From contig NZ_AWNH01000070.1 of NCBI RefSeq assembly GCF_000482245.1, positions 62,001 through 126,000 on the forward strand: DNA of 64,000 nucleotides, in the 5' to 3' direction. Source of the DNA: Leptolyngbya sp. Heron Island J. Its GTDB lineage: Bacteria; Cyanobacteriota; Cyanobacteriia; Phormidesmidales; Phormidesmidaceae. How positions within the stretch are numbered: the stretch's first letter is position 1; every line of letters begins with the position of its first letter. This document shows positions 51,990-60,730 of this stretch, piece by piece. Below the pieces are notes generated by a model. That model ran no database searches. It was not told the origin of the DNA and worked only from the letters and a program-made list of their open reading frames with translations. A program made the translations under genes and the position numbers.

Positions 51990-52253
51990 GATTTGGCTCT
52001 CACGCACGATAGCAGGATTTTGGGACATTATGATGAAATCAAGATTGAAGCTCAAAAACAAGGTGTGAGAGTTTGGTGTTGGGATACGGCTGGAAAATCA
52101 TTTTCAAATACCCCGTCGCATTCATGGAACTGGCTAGGAGGTTTAGATATTCATGATTTCTCCGCAGTGGAGTCTTGTGTAAAAATTATTTTAGGAGGAA
52201 AAAATAATATGATCCGCAGCCATTCTTTCGAGAACAAGAGGAGTGTTTTCTAG
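51990..52253 (+). pseudogene. Probable 3' fragment of an unrecognised gene
   Basis: The plus-strand frame reads ILGHYDEIKIEAQKQGVRVW, then CWDTAGKSFSNTPSHSWNWL and GGLDIHDFSAVESCVKIIL, and ends at TAG 52253. It looks like ordinary coding sequence, but its upstream part is antisense to the MFS start and it has no start codon of its own. It is most likely the tail of a gene cut at about 51990. I do not recognise the family. Confidence 0.45.
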
Positions 52254-52273
52254 TATCTCTTATCAAGATCACA

Positions 52274-52380
52274 GGGATCAGGGTTTTATCAGATCCAAAA
52301 ATATTGTCTGCAGAGGCGTGCCATGGAACGCCTGTACGGCAAAAGATAGGACCTAATTGAATTCTCATTCCTAAAAAGAG
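52274..52380 (+). repeat. Dispersed repeat family A, full copy 2
   Basis: GGGATCAGGGTTTTATC start, near-perfect palindrome AGGCGTGCCATGGAACGCCT (52314-52333, one mismatch), then CTGTACGGCAAAAGATAGG as in the 33384 copy. It lies 20 bp after the gene fragment. Confidence 0.85.
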
Positions 52381-52432
52381 TCGTGGTTTAAGCTGGTGTC
52401 CCTGATCAAACTGTGTTGGCGGATTTAAATGC

Positions 52433-52529
52433 ATTGGTGTTGCTGATCCAAACTATGTTTTTACCTGAAAGGTGCTGCTATATGGCACCTCTAACAGATC
52501 GGTTCATCCTCTCAATCAGCAACGCCAAT
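52433..52529 (+). repeat. Dispersed repeat family B, copy 2
   Basis: ATTGGTGTTGCTGAT (52433-52447) pairs with ATCAGCAACGCCAAT (52515-52529) at 14 of 15 positions. An inner hairpin, AGGTGC / GCACCT, lies at 52470-52490. It shares the 3' half TCGGTTCATCCTCT with the other copies. Confidence 0.6.
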
Positions 52530-52609
52530 CAACTTGAATAAGTGGCTCAGGATTTTGAATAAGTAGATCAGAGAGCCGAAGTAGTACGTTTAGTAATCTC
52601 ATCCTAAGC

Positions 52610-55165
52610 ATGCGTCATTGGTTATTGCCGATCACTGCCGAGTTGTCTAATGACTTATCTTTAGACTTGCTTGCATCCCTATTCGACGTTTTTGATAATA
52701 CTTCTGCTGAACGTAACTACCTCTCCTCTTTGGTAGGTCAGCTTGCTGCTGCTGTGAGGGGTGAATTGTCTCAGCCGCTCGTTGCAGACAGTGCCATTAA
52801 TGATGTGGCTGCCCTCCTGGGGGCAGCTGTGGATTTGAATGATGGTGATGATTTACCGACTCCAGAAGCGCTTATAGAAGAACTGGTCACGTTGCTGTTA
52901 GCGGGTGACTTGTCGGCTGTAGAAGAGTTGCTTGATGTAGGCCTCTCTGTGCCTGAAATCGAGATGCTGCCAGCAACTGCTCAGGATGGCTTCACCCTCA
53001 ACGATCTGTTTTTGGGCCATCAGGCGTTTGCTGACCATCAATTGGTGCAAACTTTGGGGATGCCTCTGGCCGCCCTGAGTCCAGACTTTTCTATGGAAGG
53101 GCTGGGGAATGATGCGATCGCATTTGCCAATAATATAATTTCCACGGCTGCAGACAGTCTCCAGACCTATGGCGACGGTGTCATCATTGATGCGATCGCC
53201 CACAGGGATCCCCAACAGCTATTGGCCGATTTAGAAAACCTGGGGTTTGCAGGCTCTGCCTTTGGAGATACCGTCTCCGGCTGGTTGCCCCTGACCTCCA
53301 TCAGCGCCCTAGCCGATTTAGAAAATCTTCGCTCTGCCCGTCCCACCTATGCCATTAACCGAGTTGGTCAGGTAACCAGTGAGGCCAATCCGGCACTGGC
53401 GGCTGATATCGCCCGAGATCTCTTCGACGTTGATGGCACCGATATTACCGTTGGCATCCTATCTGACTCTTTTTCAGCCAGTGTCGGCGCTAACGGTAGC
53501 TATGCCGAAGACATTGCCAGTGGTGACCTCCCTGACGATGTAGCCATTGTGGCCGATATCTCCTCCGGTAGCGACGAAGGTCGAGCCATGGCTCAGCTGA
53601 TTCACGACCTGGCACCGGGAGCTGATCTGGCCTTTAGAACTGCGTTTAGAGGGGCGGCTGACTTTGCCAACGGCATCCTAGAGCTAGTGGCTATCGGTGC
53701 AGATGTAATTGTCGATGACATTGGCTATCTAGATCAGCCATTTTTCCAGGATGGTGTCATTGCTCAAGCCGTTGATCAAGCCGTTGCGGCTGGCGTCCCC
53801 TATTTCTCTGCTGCTGGCAATTCGGGGGCTAACTCCTATGAAGACGAGTTTCGCTTTGGTCTTCAAATCGGTAACTATCGATTACATGATTTTGCCGCTG
53901 ATGATGTACTCGATATTTTTCAGAGCTTTACCCTTGCTCCAGGTGAGGGGATTACCCTGTCTTTTCAGTGGGATCAGCCCTTTAGTTCTTCTGGTGGCAG
54001 CGGTTCCACTAATGATTTAGACATTTTTGTTTTTGATAACCCCGATTTAACAACGGGTAATATTGTTGCCACTAGCGTAGAAGACAATATTAGTAGTGGG
54101 AATGCATTTGAATTTCTGAATTTTGTTAATGACACTGGCTCGACCCAAGACTTTCACATTGTCATTGGTCGTAACCTCATGCAGGGAGGAACCGATCCGG
54201 GACGCATAAAATATATTGATTTCGATGGCCAAGCCTCAGATGTTGAATATGCCACCAATAGTTCCACATCCTTTGGCCATCCCAATGCTGCTGGGGCGGC
54301 GGCGGTAGGAGCTGCTTTTTACGCAGATACGCCTGCGTTTGGCACGGTTCTGCCCAGGTTAGAATCCTTCTCCTCTTTAGGCGGGACTGAGATTTTCTTT
54401 GATACCGATGGTAACCGTTTGGATATGCCAGAACTTCGTCAGACGGTGGATTTTGTGGCTGTAGACGGTACTAATACTACGTTTTTTGGTACTGATATTG
54501 GCGACGATAGTGGTGCTTTCCCAAACTTTTTTGGTACTTCAGCGGCAGCTCCCCATGCGGCTGCAGTGGCGGTCCTGATGCTGGAGGCCGCTAACAATGC
54601 CGGGCTAGATCCCACCCCCCAGGATATTTACACAGCTCTGGAATCGACTGCTCTTGACATGGACAATCCGTTTACGGAGCAATTTGATCTGGGCTATGAT
54701 CCGGCCAGTGGATTTGGTCTGATTCAAGCAGATGCAGCTATCGACGCCCTGCTAAACAACTTGTCGCCTAGTGGTGAGATCCTTGAGGGAACAGATAACC
54801 GAGATGTCTTAGTGGGTACGCCAGAAGATGACATGATCATCGGATTTGGAGCTCGCGATCTGTTAGTAGGAGGTACGGGTAGCGATCAGTTTTTCTACAC
54901 TAGTCCCGACGATGGAGTTGATTATGTTCTAGACTTTGAAGTCCGTGTGGATCAAGTTGTTTTAACCACGCTTTTAGATAGCCTTGGTTACACTGGCACT
55001 ACTCCGTTTGTCGATGGTTATCTTGATATCCTGCCTCGCAGCATCAATTCCAGTGCTATCTTGCGGCTTGACACCAATGGTGGTGGAGATGAGTTAAGAC
55101 GCTTTATTCAGTTCCATGACGTTACCCCAACAGAATTGGCTGATATAAATAACTTTGTTGTCTAA
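52610..55165 (+). CDS. Subtilisin-like protease with RTX-type C-terminus
   Basis: An 851-residue acidic protein without a signal peptide. Residues ~270-730 are an S8-type domain: Asp286 in VGILSDSFSAS, the oxyanion region SAAGNSG, and nucleophile Ser644 in FFGTSAAAPHAAA. The position normally held by His has Glu323 (GSDEGRAMAQLIHDLAPG), as in a bacterial subgroup with a DEG motif. A beta-rich insert (~410-560) splits the domain. Residues ~735-790 are calcium-binding RTX-like repeats (DVLVGTPEDDM, DLLVGGTGSDQF), followed by a ~60-residue tail, the signal for type I secretion. The N-terminal ~250 acidic residues may be a propeptide. It is probably secreted; no transporter genes are nearby. Confidence 0.88.
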   Translation: MRHWLLPITAELSNDLSLDLLASLFDVFDNTSAERNYLSSLVGQLAAAVRGELSQPLVADSAINDVAALLGAAVDLNDGDDLPTPEALIEELVTLLLAGDLSAVEELLDVGLSVPEIEMLPATAQDGFTLNDLFLGHQAFADHQLVQTLGMPLAALSPDFSMEGLGNDAIAFANNIISTAADSLQTYGDGVIIDAIAHRDPQQLLADLENLGFAGSAFGDTVSGWLPLTSISALADLENLRSARPTYAINRVGQVTSEANPALAADIARDLFDVDGTDITVGILSDSFSASVGANGSYAEDIASGDLPDDVAIVADISSGSDEGRAMAQLIHDLAPGADLAFRTAFRGAADFANGILELVAIGADVIVDDIGYLDQPFFQDGVIAQAVDQAVAAGVPYFSAAGNSGANSYEDEFRFGLQIGNYRLHDFAADDVLDIFQSFTLAPGEGITLSFQWDQPFSSSGGSGSTNDLDIFVFDNPDLTTGNIVATSVEDNISSGNAFEFLNFVNDTGSTQDFHIVIGRNLMQGGTDPGRIKYIDFDGQASDVEYATNSSTSFGHPNAAGAAAVGAAFYADTPAFGTVLPRLESFSSLGGTEIFFDTDGNRLDMPELRQTVDFVAVDGTNTTFFGTDIGDDSGAFPNFFGTSAAAPHAAAVAVLMLEAANNAGLDPTPQDIYTALESTALDMDNPFTEQFDLGYDPASGFGLIQADAAIDALLNNLSPSGEILEGTDNRDVLVGTPEDDMIIGFGARDLLVGGTGSDQFFYTSPDDGVDYVLDFEVRVDQVVLTTLLDSLGYTGTTPFVDGYLDILPRSINSSAILRLDTNGGGDELRRFIQFHDVTPTELADINNFVV

Positions 55166-55203
55166 ATCTTGTTTGAGCTGGATCACTGCCGGAATACGCC
55201 CTG

Positions 55204-57714
55204 CTAATCTTTGGCAACCAGGCGAATATCAGAGATGCTGAGGGAGAAGGGTGCGGCTGTTTCCAATGCCAGTATTGTCAATTGGGACAGATCGGCCCCG
55301 GTGGCGGCGAGGCGATTGAGCGCTATGTGGGTCTGAAGCCATTTCCCTGGTGGACAGCCCACTAGGGGTCGAGTGATATCTAAATCGCTTTTAGCATCGT
55401 CACCATACCCAATAACTAGCTTAACCTGGCCCTCAGGGACCGTATCGATTCGATACTGAATTTCTAGGGCCATATCATAGTGCAATGGGACCATATAATC
55501 TTGAGCAGGGCCGGTAATGGCGACTGAGGCACTCCCTTGTCCGCTCCAAGTAAATTGTTGGGCATCTTCTTGAGCTGCTCGATCGATGGAACGAATAGTC
55601 AAGGCATTTTCTAACTGGATACGCTCATCTATAACAACACTGGATTCATTGCCAACGGAAGCCTGCAGGCTCCAGGGAGCCATGGGTTGCCCCAGGGCAA
55701 ACAAGGCCTCGTTCTGGGTGTTTTCGGTGCCATCTAATCCCGATATTTCGGGCAGCTGGGGTAAATTGCCACTGTCTGCATAGGTCAACCCATAGCCATA
55801 GGGAAACAAGGGCTCGTAGTTATTTTTACCTTGGTCAACCCTGGTCTGAGTTGCTGTGCGAGGCCATGAGAATGGGAGTTTACCTTTAAAGTCAGCGTTA
55901 ATATCACCGTTGGGCTGGCGAATTAAAACATCGGCGACGCCAGCCCCTTCGCTACCCGGTAGCCATGCGGCCACAAAGGCACCAGCGGCATTAATTTCAG
56001 GGGTGACCCACAGGGGTCTGCCTGATAATAAAACCGCCACTGTTGGAATGCCAGCTGCTCGCAGCTCTTGGAGCTGCTGCAGAGGAGTATTTGGTAAACA
56101 GTTAAGGGTGTCAATATCTCCCCTAAACTCGGCATAGGGGCCTTCTCCAAACACAACAATAGCAGCATCCGGTATTTGGCTGTAGCTCCCATCGGTGCTA
56201 AGTATGGCTTGACCGCCACTGGTTTCAACCGCGTGGCGAATTCCTGCCCAGATGGATGTTCCATTAGGAAACTGAGCATTGGTATTGCCGGTCCCTTGCC
56301 AGGAGAGCGTCCATCCGCCTGATTGTTGACCAATATCGTTAGCACCATCGCCGGTCACTAATAAGGTCTGATTGGCAGCTAAAGGTAAAAGGTTATCTTG
56401 ATTTTTGAGTAAAACCAGGGTCTCACGCACAGCCCGCCGAGCCACTGCCCGATGATTGGGATGAGCTAACAAGGAGTAGTCACCGGCTAAAGGTCGTTCT
56501 GAAGGCTTGGGTTTTTCAAATAACCCAAGCCGAAATTTGACCCGTAAAATCCGCCGTACCGCATCTTCTAGACGACTGCGCGCAATGTCTCCAGATTGAA
56601 CTTGGGCCACCGTGTTCTTATGGAGCTGACGCCAGCTGTCTGGGGCCATAAACATATCGATGCCGGCATTAAAAGCAGCTGGGCAGCTTGTGGTCGAACA
56701 TCCCGGTAGTTGGGCATGACCGTTCCAGTCTCCGATGACAAAGCCATTAAACCCCATACGGTCTTTGAGAACATCGGTTAGCAGCGGCTGATGACCGTGC
56801 AATCGCTGACCATGCCAGGCTGAGAATGATGCCATAACGGTTTGAACACCAGCTTCAATCGCTGGTGGATAGCCAGCACCGTGACGGTCCCGCAGCTTGA
56901 TTTCACTGTCGATGTTGTTGCCTTGGTCTTTACCTCCTTGGGTGCCGCCGTCGCCAATAAAGTGTTTGGCGGTGGCCAGTATGTGTTGACGGCTGAGAAA
57001 AGTGTCTGTGCCGAGTTCTCCCTGTAATCCTGTAACGATGGCTTTGGCATACTGAGCAACAAGGTCGGGATTTTCGGAATAGCTTTCGTAGGTCCTCCCC
57101 CAGCGACTATCTTGGGCGACGGCTAGCGTGGGAGCAAAGGTCCAATCCATGCCGGTGACTATTACTTCCCGCGCTGTTATGGCTCCAATTTGTTCCATGA
57201 GGGCTGGATTGCGAGTTGCCCCCAGGCCGATGTTGTGAGGGAAGATAGTCGCGCTGATAATGTTGTTATGGCCATGGACGGCATCCGTTCCCCAAAGAAT
57301 AGGAATGGCCTGATCCCCATTACTGGTATCCATGGAGGCCTCATAAAATGCATCAGCCAGAGGGAGCCAATCTTCTGTAGCAGCACGAACATTATCGCCG
57401 GGGGCAGAGTTCCCACCGTTAAGGATGGCCCCTAGACGATAGTGACGGATATCCTCTGGAGTAACGTGACTAATATCTGCTTGGATGGTTTGACCGACCA
57501 TTTCCTCTAGGGTCATGGCTGCCATCAAACCGTCAATGCGGGTCTCGATCTCGGGTTCTAAAGGGGCTCCCCCAGACGTTATTGGCCAATTTTCTGGAGT
57601 AATTGTTGGGGGAATGCTGCGGTGACTAATCCTTTTAACCGCCGTTGCCAGATAGGCGATTAATCCACCTATCAATACCAAGCCAATTAATAGGCTGACA
57701 AGGTTGATGTTCAT
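55204..57714 (-). CDS. Membrane-anchored glycoside hydrolase family 3
   Basis: 836 residues from ATG 57714; longer frames (ATG 57750, TTG 57813) add residues before the membrane helix. One N-terminal helix (about 4-25, LVSLLIGLVLIGGLIAYLAT) anchors it outside the cytoplasm. The GH3 N-domain has TEVIV-type strands, TDAVHGHNN, SRWGRTYESYSENPDLV, TAKHFIGDGGTQGG, and nucleophile Asp329 in FVIGDWNGH. The C-domain has RETLVLLKNQDNLLPL and VVFGEGPYAEFRGD with the acid/base Glu. The end (~720-836) is a beta-rich module, perhaps carbohydrate binding. Substrates of this ExoP-like branch are beta-1,3/1,4-glucans. It is convergent with the protease gene. Confidence 0.93.
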   Translation of the reverse strand: MNINLVSLLIGLVLIGGLIAYLATAVKRISHRSIPPTITPENWPITSGGAPLEPEIETRIDGLMAAMTLEEMVGQTIQADISHVTPEDIRHYRLGAILNGGNSAPGDNVRAATEDWLPLADAFYEASMDTSNGDQAIPILWGTDAVHGHNNIISATIFPHNIGLGATRNPALMEQIGAITAREVIVTGMDWTFAPTLAVAQDSRWGRTYESYSENPDLVAQYAKAIVTGLQGELGTDTFLSRQHILATAKHFIGDGGTQGGKDQGNNIDSEIKLRDRHGAGYPPAIEAGVQTVMASFSAWHGQRLHGHQPLLTDVLKDRMGFNGFVIGDWNGHAQLPGCSTTSCPAAFNAGIDMFMAPDSWRQLHKNTVAQVQSGDIARSRLEDAVRRILRVKFRLGLFEKPKPSERPLAGDYSLLAHPNHRAVARRAVRETLVLLKNQDNLLPLAANQTLLVTGDGANDIGQQSGGWTLSWQGTGNTNAQFPNGTSIWAGIRHAVETSGGQAILSTDGSYSQIPDAAIVVFGEGPYAEFRGDIDTLNCLPNTPLQQLQELRAAGIPTVAVLLSGRPLWVTPEINAAGAFVAAWLPGSEGAGVADVLIRQPNGDINADFKGKLPFSWPRTATQTRVDQGKNNYEPLFPYGYGLTYADSGNLPQLPEISGLDGTENTQNEALFALGQPMAPWSLQASVGNESSVVIDERIQLENALTIRSIDRAAQEDAQQFTWSGQGSASVAITGPAQDYMVPLHYDMALEIQYRIDTVPEGQVKLVIGYGDDAKSDLDITRPLVGCPPGKWLQTHIALNRLAATGADLSQLTILALETAAPFSLSISDIRLVAKD

Positions 57715-57885
57715 AGCAAGCACAAGCCCTAATAGTTCACCATGGGGCATGGTAGACGAATTATTGGTTTTAGTACGTTCATCAGGCTTTAGCGTTATCG
57801 TAAAAAACCTCAAATCCTTTAGAAAACTCTCAGGGTTGGCTCATTTTGATGATTTAGCGTAAATCTAATCTTCATCCCTTAAATC

Positions 57886-58416
57886 ATGACCCTATTACCT
57901 CGCTCGGCCTCATTTGTAACCGCTGGACTGATTGCTGCTTCAGTGCCGTTCATAACGACAGCGGCCTGCGCTCAAACATCTGAGCGGCTGGAGTTAATGA
58001 CTCTGGCACGTTTAGAGCAAATCCTACAGTCTGAGGTGGATGGCGTTGAGGGGGCAGATGGCCAGTGGCAGTTTCGGGTTAGCGATCGCACCGTAGTCGT
58101 ACTTGCTGACGCCAGCAATGACCGCATGCGAGTATTTAGCCCCGTCATCCCCACAGAAGAACTCACCGGGCCGCAAGTACAAGCCATGTTGGCCGCTAAT
58201 TTTCACACAGCTCTAGATGCCCGCTACGCTGTAACAGACGGGGCTGTTGTGGCCGTCTATGTACACCCGTTAAGCACACTGCAGGGGGATAACTTGCGTT
58301 CAGCCCTGCGGCAGGTGGTGAGCTTAGCCGAAACCTTCGGTACATCCTATTCCAGCAATGCCCTCAACTTTGGGTTACGGCAGCGGCAGCGCCCCAGCGA
58401 TTTAGACCAAATTTAG
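57886..58416 (+). CDS. Small secreted protein, YbjN/CesT-like fold possible
   Basis: A 176-residue protein with a signal peptide: basic start (LLPRSASF), hydrophobic core (13-25) and cleavage after CAQ or ACA. The mature part, LARLEQILQSEVDGVEGADG then WQFRVSDRTVVVLADASNDR and QVQAMLAANFHTALDARYAV, has an alpha-beta pattern like type III chaperone/YbjN folds. It ends at residue 176 with a basic tail. The role is unknown. It is convergent with rtcB, 3 bp from its stop, and divergent from the GH3 gene. Confidence 0.65.
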   Translation: MTLLPRSASFVTAGLIAASVPFITTAACAQTSERLELMTLARLEQILQSEVDGVEGADGQWQFRVSDRTVVVLADASNDRMRVFSPVIPTEELTGPQVQAMLAANFHTALDARYAVTDGAVVAVYVHPLSTLQGDNLRSALRQVVSLAETFGTSYSSNALNFGLRQRQRPSDLDQI

Positions 58417-58419
58417 CCT

Positions 58420-59601
58420 CTACCCCTTGACACAGACCACCTGTTTGAGAGTTGCAACGACCTCCACCAAGTCCTGCTGATTGGCCATGACCTCGTCAAT
58501 GGGTTTATAGGCGGCTGGAATTTCATCAATGACGCCCTTGTCTTTGCGGCATTCTACGCCAGCGGTTTGGGCAATTAGGTCATCCAGGGTGTAGGTATCT
58601 TTGGCTCTGCTACGGGACATGACCCGCCCGGCACCATGGCTGCAGGAGCAGTAGCTCTCGTGGCTACCTTTGCCCTTGACGATATAGGATTTGGTGCCCA
58701 TGGAGCCAGGGATAATACCATAGTCGCTGGTGCGAGCCCGCACAGCTCCCTTACGGGTGACATAGACATCTTTGCCAAAATGTTCTTCTTTTTCGGCGTA
58801 GTTATGGTGACAATTAACGGCTAGCAGTGGCTTAAAGGGTTTACCGCCGCCCAGGTGCTTTGCAATAATCTGCTTAAAGCGAGCCATCATCTCTTCACGA
58901 TTTTGCAAAGCATAGGCTTGAGCCCACTGCAGGTCGTTCCAATAGCTCCGAAATTCGGCAGTACCAGCGACAAAATAGGATAAATCTGGGTCCGGCAGTT
59001 TTTCAGTGGCCAGTTTACGCAGGTTTTTGGCGGTGCTGATATGGTTTTTAGCCAACATATTGCCAATATTGCGTGAGCCAGAATGGAGCATCAGCCAAAT
59101 ACTGTCTTCGGTATCGACACAAACTTCGATAAAGTGGTTGCCACCACCGAGGGAACCCATTTGACTGAGGGCTTTCTTCTCCAAATGCTGTACACCTTTG
59201 TGCAAGTCCTTAAAATGTCGCCAGCCTTGCCAGTTGTAAACAGACTTAGCAATCTTTTTATTGCTGTCAAACCCGGTCGGGATCGTTGCCTCGATGTCTT
59301 TACGGATTTTTTTGAGTTTACCGTCTAGCTTTTTGCCCTGGTAAGGCGTTTGGATCGCACACATGCCACAGCCGATATCAACGCCAACCGCTGCGGGGAT
59401 CAAGGCATCGTCAGTAGCAATCACAGATCCCACCAGTGCGCCTTTGCCAAGGTGAACATCGGGCATCAGCGCTACATGCTTGTAAACAAAGGGCAGAGAA
59501 GCGACGTTTTTAGCCATTTGAATTTCTTTTGAGCCGAGATCGTGATTGGCCCAAGAGAGGACAGGCTTATCGGTTTTAAAGGGGACGTTTTGGTATGGCA
59601 T
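58420..59601 (-). CDS. rtcB: RtcB-type RNA ligase
   Basis: A 393-residue protein with the full RtcB pattern: HVALMPDVHLGKGALVGSVI, the Cys metal ligand in GVDIGCGMCAI, LGGGNHFIEV, LHSGSRNIGN, GSMGTKSYIVKG, and the guanylated His in SCSHGAGRVMSR. The enzyme joins 2',3'-cyclic phosphate and 5'-OH RNA ends with GTP and Mn2+. It is shorter than archaeal RtcB (~480), as is usual for this bacterial group. The start is ATG 59601. No archease gene is next to it. Confidence 0.95.
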   Translation of the reverse strand: MPYQNVPFKTDKPVLSWANHDLGSKEIQMAKNVASLPFVYKHVALMPDVHLGKGALVGSVIATDDALIPAAVGVDIGCGMCAIQTPYQGKKLDGKLKKIRKDIEATIPTGFDSNKKIAKSVYNWQGWRHFKDLHKGVQHLEKKALSQMGSLGGGNHFIEVCVDTEDSIWLMLHSGSRNIGNMLAKNHISTAKNLRKLATEKLPDPDLSYFVAGTAEFRSYWNDLQWAQAYALQNREEMMARFKQIIAKHLGGGKPFKPLLAVNCHHNYAEKEEHFGKDVYVTRKGAVRARTSDYGIIPGSMGTKSYIVKGKGSHESYCSCSHGAGRVMSRSRAKDTYTLDDLIAQTAGVECRKDKGVIDEIPAAYKPIDEVMANQQDLVEVVATLKQVVCVKG

Positions 59602-60063
59602 ATCGAGAATTTAGTATAGTTCAGACCGATGTGCTATCCGGGTATTTATGAGGACACAATTGAGCGTCACAAAAAGATCAATACTATGCCTCCTGTTCTT
59701 CACTGGCTGACATAACAATTACGCCCATTCTTGAACAAGTTTGAATAAACCTGTACTTTTTGACCGTCTCTGGATCAAATTTCTTTGCATCACTAAAATT
59801 GTCGTGACGGCAAATACGCTCATCTATGAATTTTTCATCTCAGTTCAATACCAATCCATGGCTTCACTTTTCAATGATTAGTTTGCTGTGGCTGTTTAAT
59901 GGTCTTTGCCTGTTGTATGGTCTCGCTACCGCAGTTTTCTTGATGCGAATACTTTTTTTACAAACAATTTAATGTTTGCTCAAGCGTGGAGGTGATGAGA
60001 GTATGTCTGTGATACTGAAGATGGCATTCGAAGTATCTGCTCACTCTACACTCACAAGCTTAC
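59602..60063. other. Intergenic region with a candidate small membrane protein
   Basis: About 460 bp. It contains a 48-codon hydrophobic ORF (59826-59972) and a full GGAGGTGAT at 59988-59996, with ATG 60003 ten bases after GGAGG. The ATG leads into a 63-codon ORF antisense to the GNAT gene. Confidence 0.5.
59826..59972 (+). CDS. Candidate 48-residue single-helix membrane protein
   Basis: ATG 59826 to TAA 59972 encodes a short polar start (NFSSQFNTNPWLHF) and a long hydrophobic stretch (MISLLWLFNGLCLLYGLATA, continuing VFLMRILFL) that would span the membrane once. No ribosome site is visible. It lies alone between rtcB and the GNAT gene. It is too short for normal gene calling. I cannot tie it to any known small cyanobacterial photosystem or cytochrome subunit. 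Confidence 0.35.
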   Translation: MNFSSQFNTNPWLHFSMISLLWLFNGLCLLYGLATAVFLMRILFLQTI

Positions 60064-60564
60064 CTAGAGAGATTTCTCAAACCATTCCACATCCCAATAA
60101 CGACCAAACTTACGGCCCACTTCTTTCTGCCGACCAACGCTGTAGAAACCATATTTTTGATGCAAAGCAACAGATACTGAGTTGGGCATTGTGATCCCCG
60201 CATAGGCGCGATGCACATCCTCATTTGCTAGTGAACGAAATAAAGCTTGATACAGCTGTGTCCCGATGCCCTGACCCTGGGCATCGGGATTTAAGTAAAT
60301 GCTGGTTTCGACAGAAGTGTCATAGGCGGCTTTCGCTCGAAATTGGCTACTAGTGGCATACCCCACAACTGTCTTATCTTGCTCAGCAACCAGTAGACGA
60401 TGACGACCTTTGGCACTGTAGTGGCACCACCAGCGCTCTCGGCGTTCTGCCAGTGTGTAAGGAGTGATGTCAAACGTAATGGTTGTATTCAGAATGTAAT
60501 AGTTATAAAGGTCTGTGAGGGGCGCAAGATCGCTGGCTTGGGGCAGACGAACAATAATATCCAT
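60064..60564 (-). CDS. GNAT acetyltransferase, phosphinothricin-acetyltransferase-like
   Basis: A 166-residue GNAT protein. It starts IIVRLPQASDLAPLTDLYNY, has NTTITFDITPYTLAERRERW, the strand YATSSQFRAKAAYDTSVETS, and motif A LNPDAQGQGIGTQLYQALF, which binds acetyl-CoA. AGITMPNSVSVALHQKYGF and VGRKFGRYWDVEWFEKSL complete the fold. This is the PAT/YncA pattern: acetylation of amino-acid-like amines such as methionine analogues. The physiological substrate is unknown. It has no operon partner. Confidence 0.92.
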   Translation of the reverse strand: MDIIVRLPQASDLAPLTDLYNYYILNTTITFDITPYTLAERRERWWCHYSAKGRHRLLVAEQDKTVVGYATSSQFRAKAAYDTSVETSIYLNPDAQGQGIGTQLYQALFRSLANEDVHRAYAGITMPNSVSVALHQKYGFYSVGRQKEVGRKFGRYWDVEWFEKSL

Positions 60565-60730
60565 AGGGTTTTCAGAGATTTAGAGACAGCCCTTAATAGC
60601 GCTATGGATAATATCAGGAATAGGTGCTACTCAGAGATGTCTGACCATTGGAATCCGTGGAATTACGGAATTAGTAATGTATTTCTGTGTTTTTTTCCTG
60701 TCCATAGGTCCTTTGACAGAATGCTGAACT

